DNA from: Tenacibaculum aiptasiae
GTDB lineage: Bacteria; Bacteroidota; Bacteroidia; Flavobacteriales; Flavobacteriaceae
DNA: 64,000 bases
Reading direction: 5' to 3'
Assembly (NCBI RefSeq): GCF_008806755.1
Contig: NZ_WAAU01000031.1
Location: 1-64,000, forward strand
A program made the position numbers and the translations under genes. Position 1 is the stretch's first letter. Each line of letters starts with the position of its first letter. The notes below the pieces were generated by a model. That model had not been told where the DNA came from, made no database searches, and worked only from the letters and a program-made list of their open reading frames with translations. Shown here in pieces: positions 1-8,895 of this stretch.

Positions 1-1
1 G

Positions 2-820
2 GGTATTGGTGCGGGGTTGCAGGTGAGATTGAATGGAGTTAGTCAATGGATTGGTGTAAAAGGAGCACCTGATACGCAGTCTATAACCGTTGAGGCAAGA
101 TTAGCAGATAGATTTGGTGGAGGTTTAACCATTTTTAATGATAAAAATGGTTTTACAACACAACAAGGAGCTAAATTATCTTTTGCAAGTCACTTAACGT
201 TAAGTAATTTCCATGATAGTTTTTTATCATTTGCATTGAGTTATAATTTTGTTCAGTTTGGTATTGATACATCTCAAAATAATACGAATCAAACATTACC
301 CAATAGATCAATAACGAATTCAAACTTTGATGTAGGTTTATTATATCGTTACGAACGTTTCAGTATTAGTGCTAATATTAATAATTTATTAGATAAAAAA
401 ATAGATAACTTTACATTAGACGAGCCTAAAACTTTAAGACGATATACAATCTATTCATCTTTTGTAATGGCTAGAATTAGTAATCGATTTGAATTAGAAC
501 CATCAGTTCTTGTAGAATATTATGAAGCAGATAAAAGATCTAGAACAGATTTAAATGTTAAGGCAAGAAAAGGAATTAGAGATGGATATGTTTGGGCAGG
601 TCTAAGTTATACTTTTTTAAACGATCAATTCTTTCAACCAAATGCTATAGCGCCTTTATTTGGTCTTAAAAAGAACAACTTATATATGTCATATGGATTT
701 AGTATAAACGTTAATAAAACACAAGATTTTAACTATGGTACGCATATGATAACATTAGGTTTTGATTACGACAGAAGGCCAAGTTTGGCAAGATGTACTC
801 AAAAAATGATTATATTTTAA
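2..820 (+). CDS. PorP/SprF family type IX secretion outer-membrane protein (5' truncated by window)
   Basis: The reading frame is open from the first complete codon at base 2, so the N-terminus, including any signal peptide, lies outside the window. The visible 272 residues alternate polar and aromatic residues in beta-barrel fashion. They include the GVSQWIGVKGAP stretch that PorP/SprF proteins show near their N-terminus, followed by repeated tyrosine-rich strands, and the protein ends in a TQKMIIF tail. In Bacteroidota these proteins associate with the type IX secretion/gliding machinery in the outer membrane, often paired with a large adhesin or PKD-repeat protein; that partner would be upstream and is not visible. 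A hairpin terminator follows. The family call is by pattern recognition. Confidence 0.8.
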   Translation, partial: GIGAGLQVRLNGVSQWIGVKGAPDTQSITVEARLADRFGGGLTIFNDKNGFTTQQGAKLSFASHLTLSNFHDSFLSFALSYNFVQFGIDTSQNNTNQTLPNRSITNSNFDVGLLYRYERFSISANINNLLDKKIDNFTLDEPKTLRRYTIYSSFVMARISNRFELEPSVLVEYYEADKRSRTDLNVKARKGIRDGYVWAGLSYTFLNDQFFQPNAIAPLFGLKKNNLYMSYGFSINVNKTQDFNYGTHMITLGFDYDRRPSLARCTQKMIIF

Positions 821-841
821 AGAAATCTAATAATATAATAG

Positions 842-880
842 AAATCCTCAAGCTAAAACTTGAGGATTTTCTTTTTCTTT
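842..880 (+). terminator. Rho-independent terminator after the PorP/SprF gene
   Basis: An 11-bp perfect stem (AAATCCTCAAG at 842-852 and its complement at 859-869) with a 6-base loop is followed by a T-rich tract. It lies immediately before the rluF start. It also shows that an in-frame upstream start at 860, inside the stem, is unlikely for rluF. Confidence 0.85.
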
Positions 881-886
881 GCATTA

Positions 887-1774
887 ATGGAAAATAGGAA
901 TCAAAATTCAATAAATCTCAATAAATTCATAAGTAGTACAGGTATTTGTTCTCGTAGAGATGCAGAAAAATTTATTGTGGCTGGTAGAGTAACCATAAAT
1001 AAAGAGGTAGCTCAATTAGGTAATAGAGTATTTGAAGGGGATGAAGTTAGAGTAGATGGACGATTACTACAAGCAAAACCAAAAACGCTGTATATAGCCT
1101 TAAATAAGCCTGTAGGGATAGTTTGTACTACCGATAGTAAAGAGAAAAAAAATATTGTAAAGTTTGTAGGACATCCAGAAAGATTATTTCCAATAGGACG
1201 TTTAGATAAACCATCGCAAGGATTAATCTTTTTAACAAACGATGGAGATATTGTAAATAAAATATTACGAGCGGGAAACAATCACGAAAAAGAATATATT
1301 GTTTCAGTAAATAAAAAAATAACTGACAATTTTATAACAAAAATGAGTAATGGAATTCCAATTTTAGGAACCGTAACTCAAAAATGTAAAGTAAAAAAGT
1401 TAGGCGATTTTACTTTTCAAATTATTTTAACACAAGGATTGAATAGACAAATACGTCGAATGTGTGAATATTTAGATTATGAAGTAACTAAATTGAAAAG
1501 AGAACGTATTATGAATGTTTCCTTAGGAAATTTGAAAGTAGGAGATTGGAGAGAATTGACATCAGAAGAGATGAAAGAAATCAATAAAATGATTGCAACT
1601 TCATCTAAAACAGAAGAAGCTTCTATAGATGTTGAAAAAAAGAAGCCAAAACAACCTAAGAAAAAGGAAGAAGTAAAAGTGACAAACTTCAATAAAAAAA
1701 GTGCTACATTTAGAAAAAAATCATCTACATCAAGAAGAAATTCAAAACAATCAAATAGAAGAAAGAGAAGGTAA
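887..1774 (+). CDS. rluF: Pseudouridine synthase, RluF-like (23S rRNA)
   Basis: RsuA/RluF-family enzyme converting a specific rRNA uridine to pseudouridine. Residues about 8-58 form an S4 RNA-binding domain ([14 protein letters not shown]). The catalytic motif [10 protein letters not shown] puts the nucleophilic aspartate at residue 107, and the family's RQIRRMCE motif follows. The ATG at 887 is preferred over an in-frame start at 860, because 860 lies inside the preceding terminator stem and would add a hydrophobic run unlike the family. From about residue 237 the protein ends in a low-complexity lysine/serine/arginine tail of some 60 residues, probably a disordered RNA-contacting extension. 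RluF rather than RsuA/RluB is a reasonable but not proven assignment. Confidence 0.87.
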   Translation: MENRNQNSINLNKFISSTGICSRRDAEKFIVAGRVTINKEVAQLGNRVFEGDEVRVDGRLLQAKPKTLYIALNKPVGIVCTTDSKEKKNIVKFVGHPERLFPIGRLDKPSQGLIFLTNDGDIVNKILRAGNNHEKEYIVSVNKKITDNFITKMSNGIPILGTVTQKCKVKKLGDFTFQIILTQGLNRQIRRMCEYLDYEVTKLKRERIMNVSLGNLKVGDWRELTSEEMKEINKMIATSSKTEEASIDVEKKKPKQPKKKEEVKVTNFNKKSATFRKKSSTSRRNSKQSNRRKRR

Positions 1775-1816
1775 AAACTTTATAATTCTTTTAATTTTTC
1801 AATTATTAAATAAGCG

Positions 1817-1824
1817 TATCTTTG
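1817..1824 (+). promoter_or_regulatory. Bacteroidota -7 box of tgt
   Basis: TATCTTTG matches TAnnTTTG and ends 6 bases before the ATG at 1831. Transcription would start at or next to the start codon, giving a leaderless or near-leaderless mRNA. No clear -33 TTG is seen. Confidence 0.55.
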
Positions 1825-1830
1825 CCACTT

Positions 1831-2961
1831 ATGCAATTTGATTTAAAAACAAAAGATCCAAAGAGTAAAGCCCGCGCAGGTGTTATTACAACAGATCACG
1901 GAACAATAGAAACTCCTATATTCATGCCAGTAGGTACGGTAGGAACAGTAAAAGGAGTTCATCAATCAGAATTAAAAAATGAAATTAACCCTGATATTAT
2001 TTTAGGGAATACATATCACTTATACTTACGCCCTAAATTAGAAACACTTGAAGCCGCAGGAGGTTTGCATAAGTTTATGAATTGGGATCGTAATATTCTA
2101 ACTGATAGTGGAGGATATCAAGTATATTCACTTTCTGGAAGAAGAAAAATTAATGAAGAAGGGGTTAAGTTTAAAAGCCATATTGATGGTTCAATGCACT
2201 TTTTTACTCCAGAAAATGTAATGGAAACCCAACGTACCATTGGAGCTGATATTATTATGGCTTTTGATGAGTGTACACCTTATCCATGTGATTATAACTA
2301 TGCAAAACGTTCAATGCATATGACACATAGATGGTTAAAGCGTTGTGTAAATCATTTAGAGAAATTACCTTATAAGTATGGTTATGAACAAACACTTTTT
2401 CCAATTGTTCAAGGAAGTACTTATAAAGATTTAAGAAAACAATCTGCAGAATTTATTGCTTCTGTAGAAGCAGATGGAAATGCAATTGGAGGGCTTTCTG
2501 TAGGAGAACCAGCAGAAGAACTATATGCAATGACAGAGATTGTAACAGAAATTTTACCGGAAGATAAACCACGCTACTTAATGGGGGTTGGAACTCCAAT
2601 TAATATTTTAGAAAATATTGCTTTAGGAGTAGATATGTTCGATTGTGTAATGCCAACTCGTAATGCACGTAACGGTATGTTATTTACGGCTCATGGAACC
2701 ATAAACATAAAGAATAAGAAGTGGGAACAAGATTTTTCTCCTATTGATGAAATGGGGATTACCTACGTAGATACAATGTATTCAAAAGCTTATTTACGTC
2801 ACTTATTTGCAGCAAAAGAGATGTTAGGAAAACAAATAGCCTCTATTCATAATTTAGGATTCTATTTATGGTTAACTAGAGAAGCTAGAAAGCATATTTT
2901 AGCTGGAGATTTTGCAGAGTGGAAAGATAAAATGGTAAAACAAATGGATAAGCGTTTATAA
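1831..2961 (+). CDS. tgt: Queuine tRNA-ribosyltransferase (Tgt)
   Basis: Exchanges guanine 34 for a queuosine precursor in tRNAs with GUN anticodons. The 376-residue TIM-barrel protein shows the active-site DSGGYQ (residues 92-97), GGLSVGEP and the nucleophile region MFDCVMPTRNARNG. In the E. coli enzyme three cysteines plus a histidine bind zinc near the C-terminus; here that segment reads SPIDEMGITYVDTMYSKAYL with no cysteine, although the IHNLGFY histidine remains. ATG 1831 is preferred to a TTG at 1822 that falls within the -7 promoter box. queE, which makes the pathway precursor, lies 3 kb downstream on the other strand, so the two genes are near each other but not in one operon. Confidence 0.95.
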   Translation: MQFDLKTKDPKSKARAGVITTDHGTIETPIFMPVGTVGTVKGVHQSELKNEINPDIILGNTYHLYLRPKLETLEAAGGLHKFMNWDRNILTDSGGYQVYSLSGRRKINEEGVKFKSHIDGSMHFFTPENVMETQRTIGADIIMAFDECTPYPCDYNYAKRSMHMTHRWLKRCVNHLEKLPYKYGYEQTLFPIVQGSTYKDLRKQSAEFIASVEADGNAIGGLSVGEPAEELYAMTEIVTEILPEDKPRYLMGVGTPINILENIALGVDMFDCVMPTRNARNGMLFTAHGTINIKNKKWEQDFSPIDEMGITYVDTMYSKAYLRHLFAAKEMLGKQIASIHNLGFYLWLTREARKHILAGDFAEWKDKMVKQMDKRL

Positions 2962-2976
2962 AACTAGATAAGGCTT

Positions 2977-4062
2977 TTGAAAAAACTTGATTGGTACATA
3001 TTAAAACGATATTTAGTAACTTTTCTTTTTACGTTACTGATATTGATTCCTATTGCAGTAGCTATAGATATTGCTGAGAAAATTGATAAGTTTTTGCAAC
3101 ATGAAAATTTAACCTTTTTTCAAGTTGTTGATGATTATTATATAAACTTTATTATTTATTATGCCAATACATTTATGCCTTTGGCATTATTTATAGCAGT
3201 AATTTTATTTACTTCAAGGTTAGCTAATAATACAGAAATTGTAGCTATTAATGGAGCGCAGATATCATTTACACGATTTTTATATCCATATTTTATAGGA
3301 GCCACTATTGTGTGTATTGTAGCATTATTAATGAATCACTTTTTCGTACCTTCAAGTAGTAAAACAAGAAAAGCGTTTGAAAAAGAGTATTTAAAGAAAA
3401 AGAGATATACAGACACTACTGTTCGAGAGTTTAGTTTACAATTGAACGATAGTACTTATATTTTTGCTCAAAGTTTCGATTTAAAAAGAAATTCAGGCTA
3501 TTATTTTTCTACAGAAATTTATGATGGAATTCAGTTAAAAGAAAAGCTAACAGCTGAGAATATTAATTGGGTAGAGAAGGATAGCGTATTTAAGCTGTAT
3601 AGGTGGAAAAGAAGGAAGATCTATAAAGACAGAGACAGTATATTTTCAGGAAATAGTTTAGATACAGCGTTTGCTTTTACTCCAAAAGATTTTAATTATA
3701 AAAATGTAATGGCTCAAGAAATGGCTTCACCAGAGCTTATAAAATTTATAGAAATTTCTAAGAAAAGAGGGATTAAAAATTTAAATGCTTATTTGGTTGA
3801 ATTATATAAACGTACTAGTTTACCAATAGCAAGTTATATTTTATCTTTAATAGCAGTAGCTTTAGCTCATAAAAAGAGAAGAGGAGGTATTGGGTTAAAT
3901 TTAGCATTAGGTATATCAATAATGTTTGCATATGTATTTTTCTTAAAAGTAGCAGAGGTTTTAGGAGCAGTTGCAGGAGCTAATGCCTTATTAAATGTAT
4001 GGATACCTAATATCGTTTTTGGCTTATATGCTATTTATTTATACTTAAATGCAAGGAAATAA
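2977..4062 (+). CDS. LptF/LptG family permease
   Basis: Inner-membrane permease of the YjgP/YjgQ family, expected to form the LptB2FG complex that extracts lipopolysaccharide for transport to the outer membrane. The 361-residue protein has two or three N-terminal membrane helices, starting with LKRYLVTFLFTLL, a central hydrophilic periplasmic domain (about 130-270) and three C-terminal helices, the standard layout. The start is TTG at 2977; the resulting MKKLDWYILKRYL fits the family N-terminus and there is no nearby in-frame ATG. It follows tgt by 15 bases and overlaps the next gene by 14, indicating one transcript. LptF versus LptG cannot be decided by eye. Confidence 0.88.
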   Translation: MKKLDWYILKRYLVTFLFTLLILIPIAVAIDIAEKIDKFLQHENLTFFQVVDDYYINFIIYYANTFMPLALFIAVILFTSRLANNTEIVAINGAQISFTRFLYPYFIGATIVCIVALLMNHFFVPSSSKTRKAFEKEYLKKKRYTDTTVREFSLQLNDSTYIFAQSFDLKRNSGYYFSTEIYDGIQLKEKLTAENINWVEKDSVFKLYRWKRRKIYKDRDSIFSGNSLDTAFAFTPKDFNYKNVMAQEMASPELIKFIEISKKRGIKNLNAYLVELYKRTSLPIASYILSLIAVALAHKKRRGGIGLNLALGISIMFAYVFFLKVAEVLGAVAGANALLNVWIPNIVFGLYAIYLYLNARK

Positions 4063-4948
4063 ACTAAAAAACTATCTTCATTTACATTTTATCGTTTTTA
4101 TATGGGGATTTACGGCAATTTTAGGAGCTTTAATATCAATTGATGCAGTTCCATTAGTTTGGTATAGAATGTTATTAGCTGTGGGCTTTATAGCTGTTTA
4201 TTTTTTGATACGAAAAATATCATTTAAAGTAGATAAAAAAGCGTTACTAAAATTTGCAATTTCAGGTATTATTATTGCAGTACACTGGATAACTTTTTTT
4301 AAAGCAATAAAAGTATCTAATGTTTCAGTAGCATTGGTAACTATGAGTACGGGAGCTTTTTTCGCTTCGTTGATTGAACCATTCTTTTTCAAAAGAAAAA
4401 TAAAGTCAATTGAAATTTTACTAGGATTATTAGTAATCGTAGGATTATACATTATTTTCAATTTTGAAAGTCAATATACATTAGGAATAATATATGCGTT
4501 GATTTCTGCTTTTTTATCAGCCTTGTTTGCTGTTTTAAATGGCTTGTTTATAAAGAAATACAATGCAAATGTTATATCCTTTTATCAGTTGTTATTTGGA
4601 GTTTTAGGAGTAACATTATATTTATTGGTAACAGAAAAGTTTTCGATGGAGTTTTTTACTTTATCTACAAACGATTGGTTGTATTTAATGATTTTAAGTA
4701 GTATTTGTACTGCATATGCATTTATAGCTTCTGTACAAGTAATGAAATATTTAACGCCGTATACAGTAATGCTAACTATTAATTTAGAACCAATTTATGC
4801 AATTGTATTAGCGTTAATTGTTTTTGGAGAAAAAGAACAAATGAATACAGAGTTTTATTACGGGGCATTTATTGTATTATTAGTAGTATTACTCAATGGT
4901 ATTCTTAAGAATTCAGCTTCAATAAAAAAGAAAATTAGAAAAAAATAG
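4049..4948 (+). CDS. EamA/DMT family transporter
   Basis: A 299-residue, ten-helix inner-membrane protein with the two tandem EamA repeats of the drug/metabolite transporter superfamily. Glycine-rich FIWGFTAILGALI begins the first half, and LEPIYAIVLALIVFGE is the typical signature near the end of the second. The start overlaps the 3' end of the LptF/G gene by 14 bases, so the two are likely translationally coupled, and a basic KKKIRKK tail ends the protein. The substrate cannot be told from sequence; amino acids, nucleosides or metabolites are all possible in this family. Confidence 0.88.
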   Translation: MQGNKLKNYLHLHFIVFIWGFTAILGALISIDAVPLVWYRMLLAVGFIAVYFLIRKISFKVDKKALLKFAISGIIIAVHWITFFKAIKVSNVSVALVTMSTGAFFASLIEPFFFKRKIKSIEILLGLLVIVGLYIIFNFESQYTLGIIYALISAFLSALFAVLNGLFIKKYNANVISFYQLLFGVLGVTLYLLVTEKFSMEFFTLSTNDWLYLMILSSICTAYAFIASVQVMKYLTPYTVMLTINLEPIYAIVLALIVFGEKEQMNTEFYYGAFIVLLVVLLNGILKNSASIKKKIRKK

Positions 4949-4990
4949 AACTTTAAAAAAAGTACCAAGGTAAACTGTACATTTTTTTAG

Positions 4991-4998
4991 TATGTTTG
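4991..4998 (+). promoter_or_regulatory. Bacteroidota -7 box of accA
   Basis: TATGTTTG matches TAnnTTTG 49 bases before the accA ATG. The GTTTG at 4994-4998 is repeated inverted as CAAAC at 5005-5009, so a small hairpin or operator could overlap the promoter. Confidence 0.45.
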
Positions 4999-5047
4999 CC
5001 TTTACAAACGACTAACTATAAAAATAGAAAATCAAACTATATACACA

Positions 5048-6001
5048 ATGGAATATTTAGATTTTGAAATGCCAATAAAAGAACTAGAGGATCAATTGGC
5101 AAAATGTTTTGATATAGGAAAAGAAAGCGACGTAGATGTAACAGAAACTTGCAAGAAGATTGAGCAAAAATTAGAAAAGGCAAGAAAAGATATATATAAA
5201 AACTTAACTCCATGGCAACGTGTACAATTATCACGTCACCCAAACAGACCTTATACATTAGATTATATTAAGGCTATTTGTGGAGATTCTTTCATGGAAT
5301 TACACGGAGATCGTAGCGTAAAAGATGATAAGGCTATGATTGGTGGTTTAGGAAAAATAGGCGATCAATCGTTTATGTTTATAGGTCAGCAAAAAGGATA
5401 TAATACTAAAACACGTCAATATCGTAATTTTGGTATGGCAAATCCAGAAGGATACCGTAAAGCTTTACGTTTAATGCGTATGGCAGAAAAATTTGGTATT
5501 CCTGTAGTTACCTTATTAGATACACCAGGAGCTTATCCGGGATTAGAAGCTGAGGAACGTGGACAAGGGGAAGCTATTGCTCGTAATATTTTAGAAATGA
5601 CTCGTTTAAAAACTCCTATTATTACTATAGTTATTGGTGAAGGAGCTTCTGGAGGAGCATTAGGAATTGGAGTAGGAGATAAAGTATACATGATGGAAAA
5701 TACATGGTATACGGTGATTTCACCAGAATCATGTTCATCTATTTTATGGCGTAGCTGGGAGTATAAAGAGCAAGCAGCTGAAGCTTTAAAATTAACAGGG
5801 GAAGATATGAAGAAGTTAAAGTTAATTGACGGAATCATTGAAGAACCAATTGGAGGAGCTCATACAGATAGAGAAGGAGCTTTTAAAGCAGTACAAGAGC
5901 AAATTTTAAAAGCTTTTGCTGAGTTAAAAGATTTAAATGATGTAGATTTAGTAGCTCAACGTATGGACAAATACGCAAATATGGGAGTTTATAAAGAATA
6001 G
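5048..6001 (+). CDS. accA: Acetyl-CoA carboxylase carboxyltransferase subunit alpha
   Basis: Transfers the carboxyl group from carboxybiotin to acetyl-CoA, together with AccD, in the first committed step of fatty-acid synthesis. The 317-residue length is typical. The N-terminal helical region ([15 protein letters not shown]) is followed by the crotonase-fold domain with [17 protein letters not shown], which shapes the active site, and by [15 protein letters not shown], which forms the oxyanion hole. The gene stands alone here with its own promoter and terminator; accB, accC and accD are not in the window, as usual for Bacteroidota. The assignment is secure. Confidence 0.97.
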   Translation: MEYLDFEMPIKELEDQLAKCFDIGKESDVDVTETCKKIEQKLEKARKDIYKNLTPWQRVQLSRHPNRPYTLDYIKAICGDSFMELHGDRSVKDDKAMIGGLGKIGDQSFMFIGQQKGYNTKTRQYRNFGMANPEGYRKALRLMRMAEKFGIPVVTLLDTPGAYPGLEAEERGQGEAIARNILEMTRLKTPIITIVIGEGASGGALGIGVGDKVYMMENTWYTVISPESCSSILWRSWEYKEQAAEALKLTGEDMKKLKLIDGIIEEPIGGAHTDREGAFKAVQEQILKAFAELKDLNDVDLVAQRMDKYANMGVYKE

Positions 6002-6026
6002 AACTTCTATAAAATATAGAATTAAG

Positions 6027-6062
6027 AACTCGCTTCAATACTATTGTAGCGAGTTTTTAATT
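6027..6062 (+). terminator. Terminator after accA
   Basis: AACTCGCT at 6027-6034 pairs with AGCGAGTT at 6048-6055 around a 13-base loop, followed by a T run. Confidence 0.75.
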
Positions 6063-6101
6063 TTTTAATCAATTAGATCCTTTATAAAATCTTATGATAA
6101 T

Positions 6102-6130
6102 AAAAAAGCAACCAATTTGGTTGCTTTTTT
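6102..6130. terminator. Bidirectional terminator between accA and queE
   Basis: Six A, GCAACC, a 5-base loop, GGTTGC and six T form a 12-bp stem with T tracts on both strands. It serves the convergent accA and queE transcripts. Confidence 0.85.
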
Positions 6131-6131
6131 A

Positions 6132-6761
6132 TTAAGGTATATTTAAATATTTATGAGTTTGTAAAGAAACGCGCCACTTAGGGTTATTCATTACATAATC
6201 TACTATAAGAGGTGTCATCTTTTCTTTTTTACTCCATTCAGGTTGTAAAAAAAGTTGACATTTCTTACCTACTTTTTCAGCTTGTTCTTCAGCAAATTTA
6301 AAATCACTTTTATTATGAATAATCATTTTTAATTCATCCGCTTCTTTATAACATCTCTTTGTAGGTAGCTTTGTTTTTTTAGGAGATAAGCAAAACCAAT
6401 CCCATTGCCCAGAAAAATCATAAGCTCCGGAAGTTTCGATATGAGTTTTCATTCCTTTATCCTGAAGTTCTTTAGTAATATAATCTAAATTCCACATTAA
6501 AGGCTCTCCACCTGTAATAACAACAGTTTTGGCATATTTTTTAGCATTCTCTACAATAATGTCAGTTTTTGTTGGAGGATGAAGTTTAGCATTCCAACTT
6601 TCTTTAACATCACACCAATGACAACCAACATCACAACCACCAATTCTAATAAAATAAGCAGCAGTTCCTGTATGAGAACCTTCTCCTTGTATTGTATAAA
6701 ACTCTTCCATTAAAGGAAGCATTTCACCTTTGTCAATTAACTCTTGCGTCTTTAAATCCAT
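6132..6761 (-). CDS. queE: 7-carboxy-7-deazaguanine synthase QueE
   Basis: Radical-SAM enzyme that makes 7-carboxy-7-deazaguanine, the ring-contraction step of queuosine synthesis. The CX3CX2C cluster motif is present as C43, C47 and C50 (GGCDVGCHWCDVKESW). It is preceded by the substrate-binding EFYTIQGEGSHTGTAAYF and followed by VVITGGEPLMW. At 209 residues the protein is full length. The start ATG lies inside the 3' end of the RidA-like gene (29-base overlap), so the two are co-transcribed. With tgt at 1.8 kb this indicates a complete Q-tRNA pathway in the organism, the other steps being encoded elsewhere. Confidence 0.94.
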   Translation of the reverse strand: MDLKTQELIDKGEMLPLMEEFYTIQGEGSHTGTAAYFIRIGGCDVGCHWCDVKESWNAKLHPPTKTDIIVENAKKYAKTVVITGGEPLMWNLDYITKELQDKGMKTHIETSGAYDFSGQWDWFCLSPKKTKLPTKRCYKEADELKMIIHNKSDFKFAEEQAEKVGKKCQLFLQPEWSKKEKMTPLIVDYVMNNPKWRVSLQTHKYLNIP

Positions 6762-7212
6762 CTACTTTTACAGCTATTACGTCAATTTCAATCTTTGCAC
6801 CTACTAATAAATCGGCTGCAAAGGTAGTTCTTGCAGGCTTATTTTTAGGAAAATATTTACGAAAAATTGCATTAAAGTCGTTAAAATCATTAATATCTGC
6901 TAAAATTACAGTGCATTTTACTACATGTTCAAGGTCGGAACCATGAAGTTCCAATACACTTTTAATATTTTCTAAGGTTTGAATCGTTTGTCCAGTGATA
7001 CCACCTTCAGCCAATTTATTAGATTCAGGATTAATACCAACTTGTCCTGCTAAATATAAAGTATTACCAGCTTGAACAGCATCAGAGAATGGAGCGTTTT
7101 TCTTACGTTCTAATTTCGATTTATAAAAGACTAAATCAGTTTTTTTTTCAGAATTATTACAAGAAATAAATAATGAAAATAGTATACAAGAAATAAAATA
7201 ATAAGACTTCAT
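6733..7212 (-). CDS. RidA family protein with lipoprotein signal
   Basis: The 159-residue protein begins with a 17-residue hydrophobic signal and a lipobox ending in Cys18 (LFISC), followed by a RidA/YjgF/UK114 domain (about 30-155) with the typical PFSDAVQAGNTLYLAGQ opening and PARTTF..KIEIDVIAV ending. The arginine of PARTTF corresponds to the residue that binds substrate carboxylates in RidA. Cytosolic RidA hydrolyses reactive enamines and imines released by PLP enzymes; the signal here implies an envelope location, so the substrate may differ. It is upstream of and overlaps queE by 29 bases, with no evident functional link. Confidence 0.88.
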   Translation of the reverse strand: MKSYYFISCILFSLFISCNNSEKKTDLVFYKSKLERKKNAPFSDAVQAGNTLYLAGQVGINPESNKLAEGGITGQTIQTLENIKSVLELHGSDLEHVVKCTVILADINDFNDFNAIFRKYFPKNKPARTTFAADLLVGAKIEIDVIAVKVDGFKDARVN

Positions 7213-7328
7213 AATTAATTGTTTAACCAGTGTTTATGGTAAAGTTAACAAAATACTTAACAAATAAGAGTTAACGAGTTTTTGAAATGCTAATTTTAAT
7301 AGTATTTTTATCGAAATTTTACAGAATA

Positions 7329-8852
7329 ATGGGCAATAAAGAAACTTTTTTTGATTACATAAACGAAGGTTATAAATGTAAAGGCGACTTTATTACATTA
7401 GGAGCTGGTATGCTGGGAGAAGAAACAGTAACCAATGCTTTGGTTAATATTCCTTTAAAAACTTTAAACCGTCACGGATTAATTGCAGGAGCAACAGGTA
7501 CTGGTAAGACTAAAACTTTACAAGTACTGGCAGAAAACATGTCGGAAAAAGGTATTCCAGTTTTATTAATGGATGTTAAAGGTGATTTAAGTGGATTAGC
7601 ACAACCTAGCCCAGGACATGTAAAAATAGATGAGCGTCACGAAAAAATTGGTGTTCCTTTTAATGCAACTAAATTTCCAATAGAAATTTTATCAATTTCA
7701 GAGCAAGAAGGAGTACGTTTAAGAGCAACAGTTTCTGAATTTGGTCCAGTTTTATTATCTAGAATATTAGATTTAACAGAGACACAATCAGGTATTGTAG
7801 CAATTATTTTTAAGTATTGTGACGATAACAAATTACCTTTATTAGATTTAAAAGACTTTAAAAAAATACTTCAATTCATAACTAATGAAGGGAAGAAGGA
7901 AATTCAAGAAGAATATGGACGAATTTCTACGGCTAGTACTGGTGCTATTTTAAGAAAAATAGTAGAGATTGAACAGCAAGGAGGAAACCTTTTCTTTGGA
8001 GAGAAGTCTTTTGATATTGACGATTTAACTAGAATTGATGAAAATGGCAGAGGAGTAATTTCTGTTTTACGATTAACAGATATTCAAGACAGACCTAAGT
8101 TGTTTTCAACATTTATGTTACAGTTACTAGCTGAAGTATATGAAACATTTCCAGAACAAGGTGATAGCGGTAGACCAGAATTAGTAATTTTTATAGATGA
8201 AGCACATTTGGTGTTTGATGAGGCATCGAAAGCATTATTAAGCCAAATAGAAAGTATCGTTAAATTAATTAGATCGAAAGGGGTAGGATTATATTTCGTT
8301 ACTCAAAACCCTAAAGATGTCCCAGAAGATGTTTTGGCACAGTTGGGAATGAAAGTACAACATGCTTTAAGAGCTTTTACTGCTAAAGATAGAAAAGCGA
8401 TTAAATTAGCGGCAGAAAACTATCCAGATTCAGAATATTACGACACCAAAGAAGTATTAACTCAATTAGGAATTGGTGAGGCTTTAGTTTCTGTATTAAA
8501 TGAAAAAGGAATACCAACTCCTTTAGCAAGAACAATGTTACGCGCACCTATGAGTAGAATGGATGTACTTACGGAGAAAGAAATTAAACAAGTTATAGAT
8601 AACTCTAAATTAGTTCCAAAGTACAATGAGACACTTGATAGAGAAAGTGCTTATGAAATGTTAAATGAGAAGATTGAAGAGATAAATAAGGAGAAAACTG
8701 AGGAAGCTAGAAGAAAAGAAGAGGAAAAAACAAGAAGTAGATCCAGATCAACTGGAGCTAGAAGTACGAGACAAAACCCAATAGTAAAAGTATTAACCAG
8801 TGCTACGTTTATAAGAAGCGTATTTGGGATCCTAAAAAAAGTATTGAAGTAG
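7329..8852 (+). CDS. HerA-like/DUF853 family P-loop ATPase
   Basis: A 507-residue protein of the YjgR/DUF853 family, related to the HerA/FtsK ATPases. Walker A is GATGTGKT (residues 54-61), Walker B is VIFIDEAHLVF, and GVGLYFVTQNPKDVPEDVLAQLG is a well-conserved family block. The C-terminal 60 residues are charged, with an arginine/serine-rich linker and a hydrophobic end. ATG 7329 (MGNKETFF) is chosen over an in-frame start at 7287, which would add a hydrophobic peptide absent from the family. Cellular role is poorly defined; DNA or protein translocation is assumed from the ATPase clade. It is not next to a NurA nuclease, so a classical HerA-NurA role is not supported. Confidence 0.85.
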   Translation: MGNKETFFDYINEGYKCKGDFITLGAGMLGEETVTNALVNIPLKTLNRHGLIAGATGTGKTKTLQVLAENMSEKGIPVLLMDVKGDLSGLAQPSPGHVKIDERHEKIGVPFNATKFPIEILSISEQEGVRLRATVSEFGPVLLSRILDLTETQSGIVAIIFKYCDDNKLPLLDLKDFKKILQFITNEGKKEIQEEYGRISTASTGAILRKIVEIEQQGGNLFFGEKSFDIDDLTRIDENGRGVISVLRLTDIQDRPKLFSTFMLQLLAEVYETFPEQGDSGRPELVIFIDEAHLVFDEASKALLSQIESIVKLIRSKGVGLYFVTQNPKDVPEDVLAQLGMKVQHALRAFTAKDRKAIKLAAENYPDSEYYDTKEVLTQLGIGEALVSVLNEKGIPTPLARTMLRAPMSRMDVLTEKEIKQVIDNSKLVPKYNETLDRESAYEMLNEKIEEINKEKTEEARRKEEEKTRSRSRSTGARSTRQNPIVKVLTSATFIRSVFGILKKVLK

Positions 8853-8895
8853 AAAACAAATCATAAAATTAGACGTTTTAATAAAAAAGAAACAA

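Noticed and set aside
860..886. In-frame upstream start for rluF
   Set aside because: The codon lies within the stem of the preceding terminator, and the added MRIFFFFAL peptide does not fit the family.
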